Below are positions 12,799 through 19,877 of a stretch of DNA of 19,877 nt, piece by piece. Source of the stretch: an uncultured Oscillospiraceae bacterium (GTDB taxonomy: Bacteria; Bacillota; Clostridia; Oscillospirales; Oscillospiraceae); NCBI GenBank assembly GCA_900756715.1, contig CAAELC010000039.1:1-19877 (forward strand). The letters run 5' to 3'. A program made the translations under genes and the position numbers. Under the pieces are notes generated by a model. It was not told the origin of the DNA and did not search any database. It saw nothing but the letters and a program-made list of their open reading frames with translations. The stretch's first letter is position 1. Each line of letters begins with the position of its first letter.

Positions 12799-14529
12799 AT
12801 GATCAACAAGCGGCTTCTTTCCGTTGTTCCGCAGAGCAGGCGATATATTGCGGCCAATGTCGCCCTGCAATGGTGTTCTCTTCTTGCCAATGCAGCCATG
12901 ATGTCCACCATTGCCTCTCTGCTGGCATCTCTCTTTCTTTCCGCCCCAACTGCCGCCGCACTGGGGCAGACGGCGCTTACGGCGCTGTGCGCGCTGACGG
13001 TACGGTTTCTCTGCATCATCGGCTCCTCCCGGATGGGCTATTTATCCTCCCGGGCGGTGAAAAAGACCCTGCGTGAGCGCATTTACCGCAAGCTGCTGCG
13101 CCTTGGCGCTTCTTATAACCAGCAGGTGCAGACAAGCGAGGTGGTGCAGGTCGCCGTGGAGGGGGTAGACCAGCTGGAAACTTATTTCGGCGCATATGTG
13201 CCCCAGTTTTTCTACGCCATGCTGGCGCCGCTGACACTGTTTGTCATTTTATGCTTTGTCAATGTTCCGGCAGCGGTGGTGCTGCTGGTGTGCGTGCCCC
13301 TGATTCCCATTGCCATTGCGGCGGTGCAGACCTGGGCGAAAAAGCTTCTGTCCAGATACTGGGGGCAATACACCGCTCTGGGCGACACCTTTCTGGAAAA
13401 TCTGCAGGGCCTGACCACCCTGAAGATTTATCAGGCCGACGACTTTAAAAACGAGGAAATGAACCGGGAAGCCGAAAAATTTCGCCGCATCACCATGAAA
13501 GTGCTGACCATGCAGCTGAACTCCATTACCATCATGGATCTGATTGCCTATGGCGGCGCGGCGCTGGGCATGATTATGGCTGTGACGCAATACCGGGCAG
13601 GCCATGTATCCCTGCAGGGCTGCCTGCTGATTCTGCTGCTGTCGGCGGATTTCTTTCTTCCCATGCGCCAGCTTGGCTCCTTCTTCCACATCGCCATGAA
13701 CGGCATGGCTGCCAGCGACAAGATTTTCAACCTGCTTGACCTGCCGGAAGCAGAGAACAGCGGAGCCGCCTGCCCTGACGGGGACATCATCTGCCGGAAT
13801 CTCCGCTTCTCCTATGAGCCGGAGCGGGAAATCCTGCATGGAGCGGATCTTACTTTCCCTGCCGGCTCTTTTACGGCCCTTGTGGGGAAATCCGGCTGCG
13901 GCAAGTCCACGGTGTCTTCTATCCTGATGGGGAGAAGCCGGGGCTATGAAGGCTCTGTCACCATTGGCGGGCAGGAGCTGCGGGACATTGACGAAAAAGG
14001 TCTGATGCAGCACATCACCTATGTCAGTCACCAAAGCTATTTGTTCAAGGGGACGGTGCGCGACAATCTGCTGATGGGCAAGCCGGACGCCACCGACAAC
14101 GAACTGTGGCAGGCTCTGCGGCAGGTGCATCTGGCGGGCTTTCTGCGGCAGGAACAGGGGCTGGACACCCAGCTGCAGGAAAAAGGCGGCAACCTCTCCG
14201 GCGGCCAGCGCCAGCGGCTGGCGTTGTGCAGAGCGCTGCTGCATGACAGCCCGGTCTACATCTTCGATGAGGCCACCTCCAATGTGGATGTTGAAAGCGA
14301 AAATGACATTATGCAGGCCATATACAGTCTGGCCTGGAAAAGGACCGTGATTCTGATTTCCCATCGTCTGGCCAATGTTACAAAGGCAGACAACATATAT
14401 GTGCTGGCAGACGGCCATGTGGCCCAGAGCGGACGGCACGAAGCGCTGCTAAAACAGGGCGGCGCCTATGCGGAACTGTTTTACGCGCAGCAGAGTCTGG
14501 AGCAGTTCGGAAAGGAGGCGGCAGAATGA
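12799..14529 (+). CDS. ABC exporter half-transporter (membrane plus ATPase domains), first subunit, CydD-like
   Basis: This 576-residue protein has a six-helix exporter membrane domain (about 15-300) followed by an ATPase domain. The ATPase has Walker A GKSGCGKST (363-371), signature LSGGQ (466-470), Walker B VYIFDEATSN (Asp490, Glu491) and the switch His522, all intact. The membrane domain has the coupling-region pattern seen in CydD-like and multidrug exporters (TFLENLQGLTTLKIYQADD). It is expected to form a heterodimer with the next gene product and export a substrate across the cytoplasmic membrane. GGAGG lies ten bases before the ATG. The stop overlaps the next start by ATGA. In Enterobacteria the CydDC pair exports cysteine and glutathione, but here no cytochrome bd genes are nearby, so the substrate is open. 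Confidence 0.92.
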   Translation: MINKRLLSVVPQSRRYIAANVALQWCSLLANAAMMSTIASLLASLFLSAPTAAALGQTALTALCALTVRFLCIIGSSRMGYLSSRAVKKTLRERIYRKLLRLGASYNQQVQTSEVVQVAVEGVDQLETYFGAYVPQFFYAMLAPLTLFVILCFVNVPAAVVLLVCVPLIPIAIAAVQTWAKKLLSRYWGQYTALGDTFLENLQGLTTLKIYQADDFKNEEMNREAEKFRRITMKVLTMQLNSITIMDLIAYGGAALGMIMAVTQYRAGHVSLQGCLLILLLSADFFLPMRQLGSFFHIAMNGMAASDKIFNLLDLPEAENSGAACPDGDIICRNLRFSYEPEREILHGADLTFPAGSFTALVGKSGCGKSTVSSILMGRSRGYEGSVTIGGQELRDIDEKGLMQHITYVSHQSYLFKGTVRDNLLMGKPDATDNELWQALRQVHLAGFLRQEQGLDTQLQEKGGNLSGGQRQRLALCRALLHDSPVYIFDEATSNVDVESENDIMQAIYSLAWKRTVILISHRLANVTKADNIYVLADGHVAQSGRHEALLKQGGAYAELFYAQQSLEQFGKEAAE

Positions 14530-16184
14530 AGAAACGAAGCGGATCGACGGTGATGGCCCGGCTGATCGGATTGGTGCGCCCCCTGACGGGCTATATGCTG
14601 CTGGCCATATTGATGGGGCTTCTTGGCCATCTGTGCGCCGCCTTTATCACGATTTCCGGCGGCTATGCCGTGCTGTCTCTGCTGGGATACGCAACGCCGC
14701 TGCCTTTGAAGGGACTTTTTATTGCAGCAGTGGTCTTCGCCCTGCTGCGCGGCATGCTGCGCTACGGCGAGCAATCGTGCAACCATTTTATCGCCTTTAA
14801 GCTGCTGGCCCTGATCCGGGACCGGGTGTTCCGCGCTTTGCGGCGGCTGTGCCCGGCCAAGCTGGAGGGCCGGGACAAGGGCGACCTTATCTCCGTTATC
14901 ACTTCGGACATCGAGCTTCTGGAGGTATTTTACGCGCACACGATCTCTCCGGCAGCCATTGCGGCTGTGTTTACAGTGCTTTTGTGCCTGTTTATCGGCC
15001 GGTATCACTGGGCGCTGGGGCTGTTGGCACTGGCGGCCTATCTCACGGTGGGCGTGATCATCCCGGTGGTTACCTCCCGGCTCTCCGGCGACACGGGGCT
15101 TCGTTTCCGGACGGAATCCGGGGCTCTGTCCGGCTTTGTGCTGGACAGCCTGCGGGGGCTGAACGAAACGCTGCAGTACGGGCAGGGGAACCAGCGGCTG
15201 GCCGAAATGAACCGCAGGACCGACGGCCTTGCCGCCCGGGAGGAGCAGATGAAGCGTGTGGCCGGGCGGAACACAGCTGTGACCGGCTGCATCATTCTGC
15301 TGTTTGATCTGGGGATGCTGCTGCTGAGCAGCCGCCTGTATCAGCAGGGCGCAGTGGGCTTTGACGGCGTGCTGATTCCTACGCTGGCGCTGTTTTCCTC
15401 CTTTGGGCCGGCCGTGGCGCTGGCCAATCTGGGCAGTACACTGCAAAGCACCTTCGCCGCCGGAAACCGGGTGCTGGATATTCTGGAGGAGGAGCCTGTC
15501 ATCCGGGAGGTCACCGGGCAGCCGGAAACGGTATTTACCGGCGCCGGGGCAAAGCATGTGGACTTTTCCTATGGAGAGGATCAGATTTTATCCGATGTAT
15601 CCGTGCAGATTCCGGAGCACGCAGTCATTGGTATTGTGGGCCGCAGCGGCAGCGGCAAATCCACCCTTTTAAAGCTGCTGATGCGCTTTTGGGATGTGCA
15701 GCAGGGACAGATATTCCTCTCTGACCGGGACATCCGCAGCCTGAACACCGGAAACCTGCGGGAAATGGAAAGCTTTGTCACACAGGAGACGCACCTGTTC
15801 CACGACTCCATCCGCAGCAATCTGCGCATTGCCAAGCTGGATGCCACGGACGAGGAGATTGTAGCCGCCTGCAGGAAAGCATCTGTCCACGAATTTATCA
15901 TGACGCTGCCACAGGGCTATGACACCCCTGTGGGAGAGCTGGGCGACACGCTTTCCGGCGGCGAACGGCAGCGGCTGGGGCTGGCCCGCGCCTTTCTGCA
16001 CAATGCGCCGCTGATGCTGCTGGACGAGCCCACCAGCAATCTGGACAGTCTCAATGAAGCCATTATTCTTAAATCCCTGCATGCAGAGCGCGCCGGGAAG
16101 ACGGTGGTGCTGGTGTCTCACCGGGCCTCTACCATGCGCATTGCCGACACCGTTTACACGGTAGAACACGGGAGGATGAGTTGA
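14526..16184 (+). CDS. ABC exporter half-transporter, second subunit, CydC-like
   Basis: This 552-residue partner of the preceding protein has the same layout. The membrane domain spans about 12-300 (hydrophobic helices around 22-55, 60-78, 138-182, 250-300). The ATPase domain has Walker A GRSGSGKST (372-380), signature LSGGE (476-480), Walker B LMLLDEPTSN (Asp500, Glu501) and switch His532. Both subunits keep a catalytic glutamate, so neither ATP site looks degenerate, unlike many heterodimeric exporters. The start shares ATGA with the upstream stop, and the stop TGA shares its A with the next ATG, which shows tight translational coupling. Family assignment as an exporter is firm; 'CydC-like' is only the closest general type. 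Confidence 0.92.
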   Translation: MKKRSGSTVMARLIGLVRPLTGYMLLAILMGLLGHLCAAFITISGGYAVLSLLGYATPLPLKGLFIAAVVFALLRGMLRYGEQSCNHFIAFKLLALIRDRVFRALRRLCPAKLEGRDKGDLISVITSDIELLEVFYAHTISPAAIAAVFTVLLCLFIGRYHWALGLLALAAYLTVGVIIPVVTSRLSGDTGLRFRTESGALSGFVLDSLRGLNETLQYGQGNQRLAEMNRRTDGLAAREEQMKRVAGRNTAVTGCIILLFDLGMLLLSSRLYQQGAVGFDGVLIPTLALFSSFGPAVALANLGSTLQSTFAAGNRVLDILEEEPVIREVTGQPETVFTGAGAKHVDFSYGEDQILSDVSVQIPEHAVIGIVGRSGSGKSTLLKLLMRFWDVQQGQIFLSDRDIRSLNTGNLREMESFVTQETHLFHDSIRSNLRIAKLDATDEEIVAACRKASVHEFIMTLPQGYDTPVGELGDTLSGGERQRLGLARAFLHNAPLMLLDEPTSNLDSLNEAIILKSLHAERAGKTVVLVSHRASTMRIADTVYTVEHGRMS

Positions 16185-16528
16185 TGGACGCCATACAGGC
16201 CAAACGGCAGCGGGAAAAGCAGATGGTTTCCCAGATGATTGCCCTTTACTGCCGCAAAAAGCACCATACCCGCCGGGGCAGCCTGTGTCCCGAATGCCGC
16301 GCCCTGGCGGAGTACGCTTGCCAGCGGTCTGACCGCTGTCCCTTTATGGAGACAAAAACCTTCTGCGCCAACTGCAAGGTGCACTGCTATAAGCCGGACA
16401 TGCGGGAAAAAATCCGGGAGGTCATGCGCTTTTCCGGGCCGCGGATGCTCTTTTACCATCCCGGGGCAGCGGTGCGCCATGTGGTGGAGACAAAGCGGGA
16501 GAAAAAACGATTGGAGGCATGCAAGTGA
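16184..16528 (+). CDS. YgbA-type 'nitrous oxide-stimulated promoter' family protein
   Basis: This 114-residue soluble protein is rich in cysteine and histidine: YCRKKHH, LCPEC, YACQR, RCPF, FCANCKVHCYKP, then MREKIREVMRFSGPRMLFYHP. This ordered set is the mark of the YgbA_NO family. In E. coli ygbA belongs to the NsrR regulon and helps cells under nitrosative stress; the biochemical role is not settled. The cysteines could bind zinc or an iron-sulfur cluster. I start at 16184, eight bases after GGAGG, sharing one base with the exporter stop; a TTG at 16181 is a worse alternative. Its place directly after two exporter genes and before YbaN suggests a shared stress response, perhaps to nitric oxide or metal-thiol stress. 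Confidence 0.88.
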   Translation: MDAIQAKRQREKQMVSQMIALYCRKKHHTRRGSLCPECRALAEYACQRSDRCPFMETKTFCANCKVHCYKPDMREKIREVMRFSGPRMLFYHPGAAVRHVVETKREKKRLEACK

Positions 16529-16923
16529 ATGTAAAACGGCTGTTTTTTCTGGCAGTGGGATGCATCAGTCTGGCTTTGGGCTGTGTCGGCATTGTGCTGC
16601 CCATCCTGCCTACGGTTCCTTTCTTTTTGCTGACGGTATTCTGCTTCGCCAATTCGTCCCGGAAAATGCACGACTGGTTTGTAAGCACCCGGATGTACCA
16701 CAGGCATCTGGAGTCCTTCGTGCAAAAAAAGGGCATGACGAAAAGCACAAAGGCTGCCATTCTCCTCTCTGTGACGGCTCTGATGGCCGTGGGCTTTTTT
16801 GTGATGGCCCGTAAGGGGATCTGGATTCCCTGCATCCTTCTGGGGGTGGTGTGGGTATGCCATCTGGTGTATTTCCTGTTCGGTGTGAAAACACTGACCA
16901 ACATACCGGCCGAGGAGGTTTGA
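16525..16923 (+). CDS. YbaN / DUF454 family membrane protein
   Basis: This 132-residue inner-membrane protein has three to four helices. The first carries ALGCVGIVLPILPTVPFFLLTVFCFA, the DUF454 hallmark, followed by SSRKMHDWFVSTRMYHRHLE, a helix pair (about 75-120) and a short polar tail. The function of the family is unknown. GTG 16525 is chosen as the start because GGAGG lies seven bases upstream; ATG 16519 would be one base from it. The GTG overlaps the preceding stop (GTGA), the fourth overlapping junction of this operon. DUF454 genes are often found near respiratory, haem or cytochrome-related genes in other bacteria, which agrees with the CydDC-like neighbours. A terminator follows. Confidence 0.9.
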   Translation: MNVKRLFFLAVGCISLALGCVGIVLPILPTVPFFLLTVFCFANSSRKMHDWFVSTRMYHRHLESFVQKKGMTKSTKAAILLSVTALMAVGFFVMARKGIWIPCILLGVVWVCHLVYFLFGVKTLTNIPAEEV

Positions 16924-16964
16924 GCCGCGGTTTACAGGCTGGCAGCTCTGCGCAGCCTTTATAC

Positions 16965-17008
16965 AGGAGGAAGCCCCGCCGGCCTTTTGCCCGGCGGGGC
17001 TTCCTCCT
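16965..17008. terminator. Bidirectional terminator between convergent YbaN and LysR genes
   Basis: AGGAGGAAGCCCCGCCGG (16965-16982) and its exact complement at 16991-17008 form an 18-bp stem around an eight-base loop. It lies between the two convergent genes. There is little U-run on either side, so strength comes from the stem. Confidence 0.85.
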
Positions 17009-17051
17009 ATTCCGTCTGAGTGGGATTTTCCCATGCCGCACGGCTTCGGTT

Positions 17052-17936
17052 CTACTTCTCTCCGTTTTCCGCCACCCAGCGGCACACATACTCTATAAAC
17101 CGGCGGGTGGAGGCGGACATCGCCTTTTTATCCTTCACCCCAATGCCGATATTCCGGCAAAAGGTCTTGGGCGGCTTGCAGGCCGCAACAGGATAAGGGC
17201 TGTGGCGCACCATCAGCTCCGGCAGCAGACTGATGCCAAGGCCCTTGGACACCATGGCAAGAATGGTACGATCCTCCCGGGCGGTATAGCGGACATTGGG
17301 CCGGATGCCGAGATCGTCCAGCGCCGCCGTGATTTCGTAGTCGTCCCCCTCCTCCAGCCGAATGAAAGGCTCGGCAGCAAGGCTTTCCAGCGGAAACACA
17401 TCGCAGCCCACCTGCGGATGATCCCAGGGCACAATGACCTGCAGCTCATCCAGATACAGGTCATAGGTCTGCAAATGGCGCAGCGAGGGAAGACGCAAAA
17501 AGCCGCAGTCCGCCTTGCCCTGCTGAATCCACTCCTCGCTCTGACCGTAATAGTCGCTGTCCATGACCTCGAACTCAATGCCCGGGTACTGCTGGCCGAA
17601 GCTTTTGAGAATAGAGGGAAGCCACTGGGCGGAAACGCTGGAGAAGGTGGCCACCTTCACGATTCCCGTGTCCATGCCCCGCAGCTCGTTTGCTGCCTGC
17701 ACCAGCGTGCGGTAATCGTCGCACAGCTTCTGGATATGGGGCAGCAGCGCCCGGCCATCCGCCGTAAGCACCACGCCGCCCCGGTTGCGGCTGAGCAGCG
17801 TGACACCCAGCTCACTTTCCAGCGCCTGCACGGCATGACTGACGCCGGACTGGGTAAAGTTCATTTCCTCCGCCGCCTTGGAGAAGCTGCCGCAGGCGGC
17901 CGTCCGGGCAAAAATCTGGTAACGGGTAATGCTCAT
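17052..17936 (-). CDS. LysR-family transcriptional regulator
   Basis: The protein has 294 residues. The winged helix is MSITRYQIFARTAACGSFSKAAEEMNFTQSGVSHAVQALE, then LGVTLLSRNRGGVVLTADGRALL (1-65). The effector domain from about residue 90 has VKVATFSSVSAQWLPSILKSFGQQYP, the helix near ADCGFLRLP, and MVSKGLGISLLPELMV. It resembles the CynR/HdfR-like general type; the ligand is unknown. AGGGGG lies seven bases before the ATG. It is divergent from the zinc-ribbon gene, with 131 bases between them holding promoters for both, and it could regulate that gene, itself or distant targets. It ends near the terminator shared with the convergent YbaN operon. Confidence 0.94.
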   Translation of the reverse strand: MSITRYQIFARTAACGSFSKAAEEMNFTQSGVSHAVQALESELGVTLLSRNRGGVVLTADGRALLPHIQKLCDDYRTLVQAANELRGMDTGIVKVATFSSVSAQWLPSILKSFGQQYPGIEFEVMDSDYYGQSEEWIQQGKADCGFLRLPSLRHLQTYDLYLDELQVIVPWDHPQVGCDVFPLESLAAEPFIRLEEGDDYEITAALDDLGIRPNVRYTAREDRTILAMVSKGLGISLLPELMVRHSPYPVAACKPPKTFCRNIGIGVKDKKAMSASTRRFIEYVCRWVAENGEK

Positions 17937-18004
17937 AAAATTTCCCCCTTTCTGCCAAATATAGTATCATACTTTTATTCATAGATTCAAGTACAATCAT
18001 GCGT

Positions 18005-18033
18005 TTTACAGTCATTAAACCTTGTGATATGAT
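18005..18033 (+). promoter_or_regulatory. Promoter of the zinc-ribbon gene
   Basis: TTTACA (18005-18010) and TATGAT (18028-18033) are 17 bases apart, about 35 bases before the start codon. On the opposite strand a weaker TTGAAT with TACTAT may serve the LysR gene. Confidence 0.75.
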
Positions 18034-18067
18034 AAGGATGTAATCAAGAGAACGGAGGTAATACATT

Positions 18068-18322
18068 ATGGCACTGATTTCCAAGGTCATCCGCTGCGCC
18101 CAGTGCGGCAGCAGCGATGTAACATATCGCGAGGATACGAAGCTGTATCACTGCGCGTGCTGCGGCGCTGATTGCGACCACACCATGCCCGCAGCCGATC
18201 TGGCCACCCTGAACGAGATTGCCGCCATGGGCGGCAACAGCGAGAAGCTGGCTGAGCTGCGCAAGCGCTATCCCCGGCTGGGCATCACCAGCTGGAGCCG
18301 GGAAACCCGGGTGCAGCTGTAA
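18068..18322 (+). CDS. Small zinc-ribbon-like protein of unknown function
   Basis: This 84-residue soluble protein has a likely four-cysteine metal site: IRCAQCGSSDV (Cys10, Cys13) and YHCACCGADCDH (Cys29, Cys31, Cys32, Cys36). CxxC and CxCC pairs about sixteen residues apart fit a zinc ribbon. The C-terminal half is helical and basic (SEKLAELRKRYPRLG). I recognise no named family. It has its own promoter, GGAGG seven to nine bases before the ATG and a strong terminator, so it is expressed alone. It is divergent from a LysR gene. Small zinc ribbons often bind nucleic acid or serve as protein-protein adapters, but nothing here decides between these. Confidence 0.82.
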   Translation: MALISKVIRCAQCGSSDVTYREDTKLYHCACCGADCDHTMPAADLATLNEIAAMGGNSEKLAELRKRYPRLGITSWSRETRVQL

Positions 18323-18357
18323 GCGCCCTTTCCATTGCCCTTTTTCTGAATAGAACC

Positions 18358-18401
18358 AAAGCCGATGGGGGACATCTGTAAAGATGTCCCCCATCGGCTT
18401 T
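18358..18401. terminator. Bidirectional terminator between the zinc-ribbon and GntR genes
   Basis: A perfect 20-base stem runs from AAAGCCGATGGGGGACATCT (18358-18377) to its complement at 18382-18401, with loop GTAA and then TTAT. The A/T ends give U-runs in both directions, serving the convergent genes on either side. Confidence 0.95.
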
Positions 18402-18455
18402 TATCCTGAAATGATGCAAAGCGGCGCATCCCCGCGCGCAGCTGCTGCATGGCGG

Positions 18456-19178
18456 TTACGGCTTCAAATCCTTCCGGGCGGCGCGGGTATGGGCTTGCAT
18501 GGCCACCCGGGCGGCACGGCTGTTGCGCTGCTCCACCGCCTCTATAATAATTCCGTGGGTGTGCAGAATGCGGCGACCCAGCTGCGCCTGCTCCTCCCGG
18601 GGCAAGGTCAGCATTTTCTGGCGCAGCGCTTCCTTTTCTACATCGCCCAGCACCTCGGTAACGATTACCGCCACCCGATTGCCGCTGGCCCGGGCCAGCA
18701 GACTGTGGAACAGCACATCCAGCTCCGCAAACCGCTCAAAGTCGTACAGCGATGCCTCGGCCTGCGCCACACAGCGGCGCAGGGCCATCACATCCTCCTC
18801 CGAGCGCCGCTTGGCCGCCCAGGCTGCAATGGCCGCATCGTTGACCTGCCGATATTCGTTCAGCTCCGCCAAAGACACCCGGCCAAGCTGGATCATATCC
18901 TTCAACGGCTCCTCGGCCGCATGCAGCGGCAGCTCCTGCACCACTGCGCCTGCCGCCCCCTGCGTGGAGGAAATATAACCTCCCTGCTCCAGCCGCTTCA
19001 GTGCCTCGCGGATCGTGGGGCGGCTGCGCTGCAGCTGTGCCATCATCGCCCGTTCAGAGGGCAGATGATCGCCGGGCTTCAGCGCGCCTGAGGTAATCAA
19101 CTCCCGCAGCTGCTCATAAATATCGTCACTGGCCCGCTTGCTGGGGTCCAGAGAAATGTGTAACTGACTTGCCTCCAT
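18456..19178 (-). CDS. GntR-family (FadR/FCD subfamily) transcriptional regulator
   Basis: The protein has 240 residues from ATG 19178. ATGs at 19187 and 19184 lie too close to GGAGG; 19178 lies ten bases from it. The winged helix (about 10-75) has IYEQLRELITSGALKPGDHLPSERAMMAQLQRSRPTIREALKRLEQGG. The C-terminal FCD helical domain (about 100-235) carries metal/ligand-binding positions such as ELNEYRQVNDAAIA, ELDVLFHSLLARASGN and HTHGIIIEAVEQR. FCD regulators respond to carboxylic acids such as lactate, glycolate, gluconate or fatty acyl-CoA. An etfA gene lies next door on the same strand but with its own terminator, so a link to an ETF-dependent lactate or acyl-CoA oxidation pathway is possible but not shown. 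Its promoter lies upstream. Confidence 0.92.
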   Translation of the reverse strand: MEASQLHISLDPSKRASDDIYEQLRELITSGALKPGDHLPSERAMMAQLQRSRPTIREALKRLEQGGYISSTQGAAGAVVQELPLHAAEEPLKDMIQLGRVSLAELNEYRQVNDAAIAAWAAKRRSEEDVMALRRCVAQAEASLYDFERFAELDVLFHSLLARASGNRVAVIVTEVLGDVEKEALRQKMLTLPREEQAQLGRRILHTHGIIIEAVEQRNSRAARVAMQAHTRAARKDLKP

Positions 19179-19208
19179 CGGCATCATACCTCCGTTTCTA
19201 GTAAGGAC

Positions 19209-19237
19209 AGTATACCGAATACCCGGTTTTTCGTCAA
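19209..19237 (-). promoter_or_regulatory. Promoter of the GntR gene
   Basis: On the minus strand TTGACG (19232-19237) and TATACT (19209-19214) are 17 bases apart, close to consensus. GTAT and ATAC form a small palindrome (19210-19222) overlapping the -10 box, a plausible autoregulatory operator. Confidence 0.78.
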
Positions 19238-19414
19238 GGGAAACACCTCGCCATTTTTGTTTTTCCCTTGTTATTTCAAGTTTTTGTACAAAATGCCATA
19301 GTTCTCTTTTCCCTGTCTTTTAGGGGATTATTCTTCGATTCTGCACGATGCAGCGCCGGATGCAGCCTCCATTTTTCTCTTTATTTCCGTCAAAATGACT
19401 ATTTTTATCGTCAG

Positions 19415-19456
19415 GCAAAAATGCGCAGGCCGTTCTTGGACAGAACGACCTGCGCA
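19415..19456 (-). terminator. Rho-independent terminator of etfA
   Basis: TGCGCAGGCCGTTCT (19422-19436) pairs with AGAACGACCTGCGCA (19442-19456) with one mismatch, around TGGAC. On the minus strand a TTTTTG tail follows. It lies about 30 bases after the etfA stop. Confidence 0.92.
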
Positions 19457-19485
19457 AAAAGGTAAAGGAGCGAGAGGGCCGCAGA

Positions 19486-19877
19486 TTACTGAGCAGCCTT
19501 CTGGGCCTTGATGGACTCGATGAGCTCGGGCACGACCTTGAACAGGTCGCCCACGATACCGTAGTCAGCCACCTCAAAGATGGGAGCGGTATCGTTCTTG
19601 TTCACAGCGATGATGCACTCGGAGTCCTGCATACCGGCCTTGTGCTGGATGGCGCCGGAGATGCCCAGGGCGATATAAACCTTGGGATGCACGGTCTTAC
19701 CGGTCTGGCCGACCTGGTGGTCAGCGGTGATCCAGCCGGCGTCCACGCAGGCACGGGAGGAGCCCACGACGCCGCCCAGGACCTCAGCCAGCTCCTCGGC
19801 CAGCTTGATGCCGCCCTCAACATCCTTGCTGATGCCGCGGCCCACGGACACGATGAAGTCCGCACCGATCAGGTCAA
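19486..19877 (-). CDS. etfA: Electron transfer flavoprotein alpha subunit, C-terminal part (runs off the window)
   Basis: The reverse strand from the edge reads DLIGADFIVSVGRGISKDVE, then SRACVDAGWITADHQVGQTGKTVHPKVYIALGISGAIQHKAGM and IIAVNKNDTAPIFEVADYGIVGDLFKVVPEL, ending in an Ala/Lys/Gln tail. This is the FAD-binding domain of ETF alpha, including the GRG, QVGQTGK and SGAIQH segments that hold the flavin. With the beta subunit it shuttles electrons from acyl-CoA or lactate dehydrogenases; in anaerobes such pairs can do flavin-based electron bifurcation. The N-terminal part, and probably etfB, lie beyond the edge on the minus-strand upstream side. This gene ends the operon, as shown by the terminator. 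The call is firm; the bifurcating type cannot be judged from this part alone. Confidence 0.96.
   Translation of the reverse strand, partial: DLIGADFIVSVGRGISKDVEGGIKLAEELAEVLGGVVGSSRACVDAGWITADHQVGQTGKTVHPKVYIALGISGAIQHKAGMQDSECIIAVNKNDTAPIFEVADYGIVGDLFKVVPELIESIKAQKAAQ

Overview
The window looks like the chromosome of an anaerobic, fairly GC-rich Gram-positive bacterium of the Clostridia, probably Oscillospiraceae-like. This is inferred from a reverse-type rubrerythrin, an electron-transfer flavoprotein alpha subunit, a cytosolic GAF hybrid kinase, strong GGAGG ribosome sites, sigma-A-type promoters and many hairpin terminators. No rRNA, tRNA, CRISPR array, transposase or phage gene was seen.

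Left part (1-5500). This is a mosaic of small accessory genes and gene relics: the start of a methyltransferase (minus), an orphan GyrI-like effector-binding protein (minus), a decayed MerR DNA-binding domain (plus), a LysR regulator (minus), and a chimeric relic joining a DUF4405 membrane fragment to the C-terminal end of an aldo/keto reductase (plus). A gene-free stretch follows. Then comes a secreted or lipid-anchored DUF4430 protein with its own promoter and an unusually long structured leader, and a rubrerythrin whose promoter carries a perfect palindrome.

Middle part (5500-12200, all minus). A DUF6110 small protein and a P1B-type metal ATPase with an atypical membrane motif (SCALK instead of CPC) follow one consensus promoter, with a terminator-like hairpin between them. 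Upstream lies a two-gene operon in which a soluble GAF hybrid histidine kinase/receiver protein overlaps a MATE exporter by ATGA.

Right part (12200-19877). A pyrimidine-rich spacer holds a 72-bp tandem repeat. It separates the kinase/MATE operon from a divergent plus-strand operon of four overlapping genes: two CydDC-like ABC exporter half-transporters, a YgbA-type 'nitrous oxide-stimulated promoter' cysteine protein and a YbaN/DUF454 membrane protein. Paired TTAGT/ACTAA palindromes lie in front of that operon. After a bidirectional terminator come a LysR regulator (minus), a divergent 84-residue zinc-ribbon-like protein (plus), a FadR-type GntR regulator (minus) and the 3' part of etfA (minus), which has its own terminator.

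The most notable units are the four-gene ABC/YgbA/YbaN operon, the atypical P-type ATPase with DUF6110, the kinase-MATE pair, and the structured leader of the DUF4430 gene. All functional links between neighbours are inferences from gene order and overlap.
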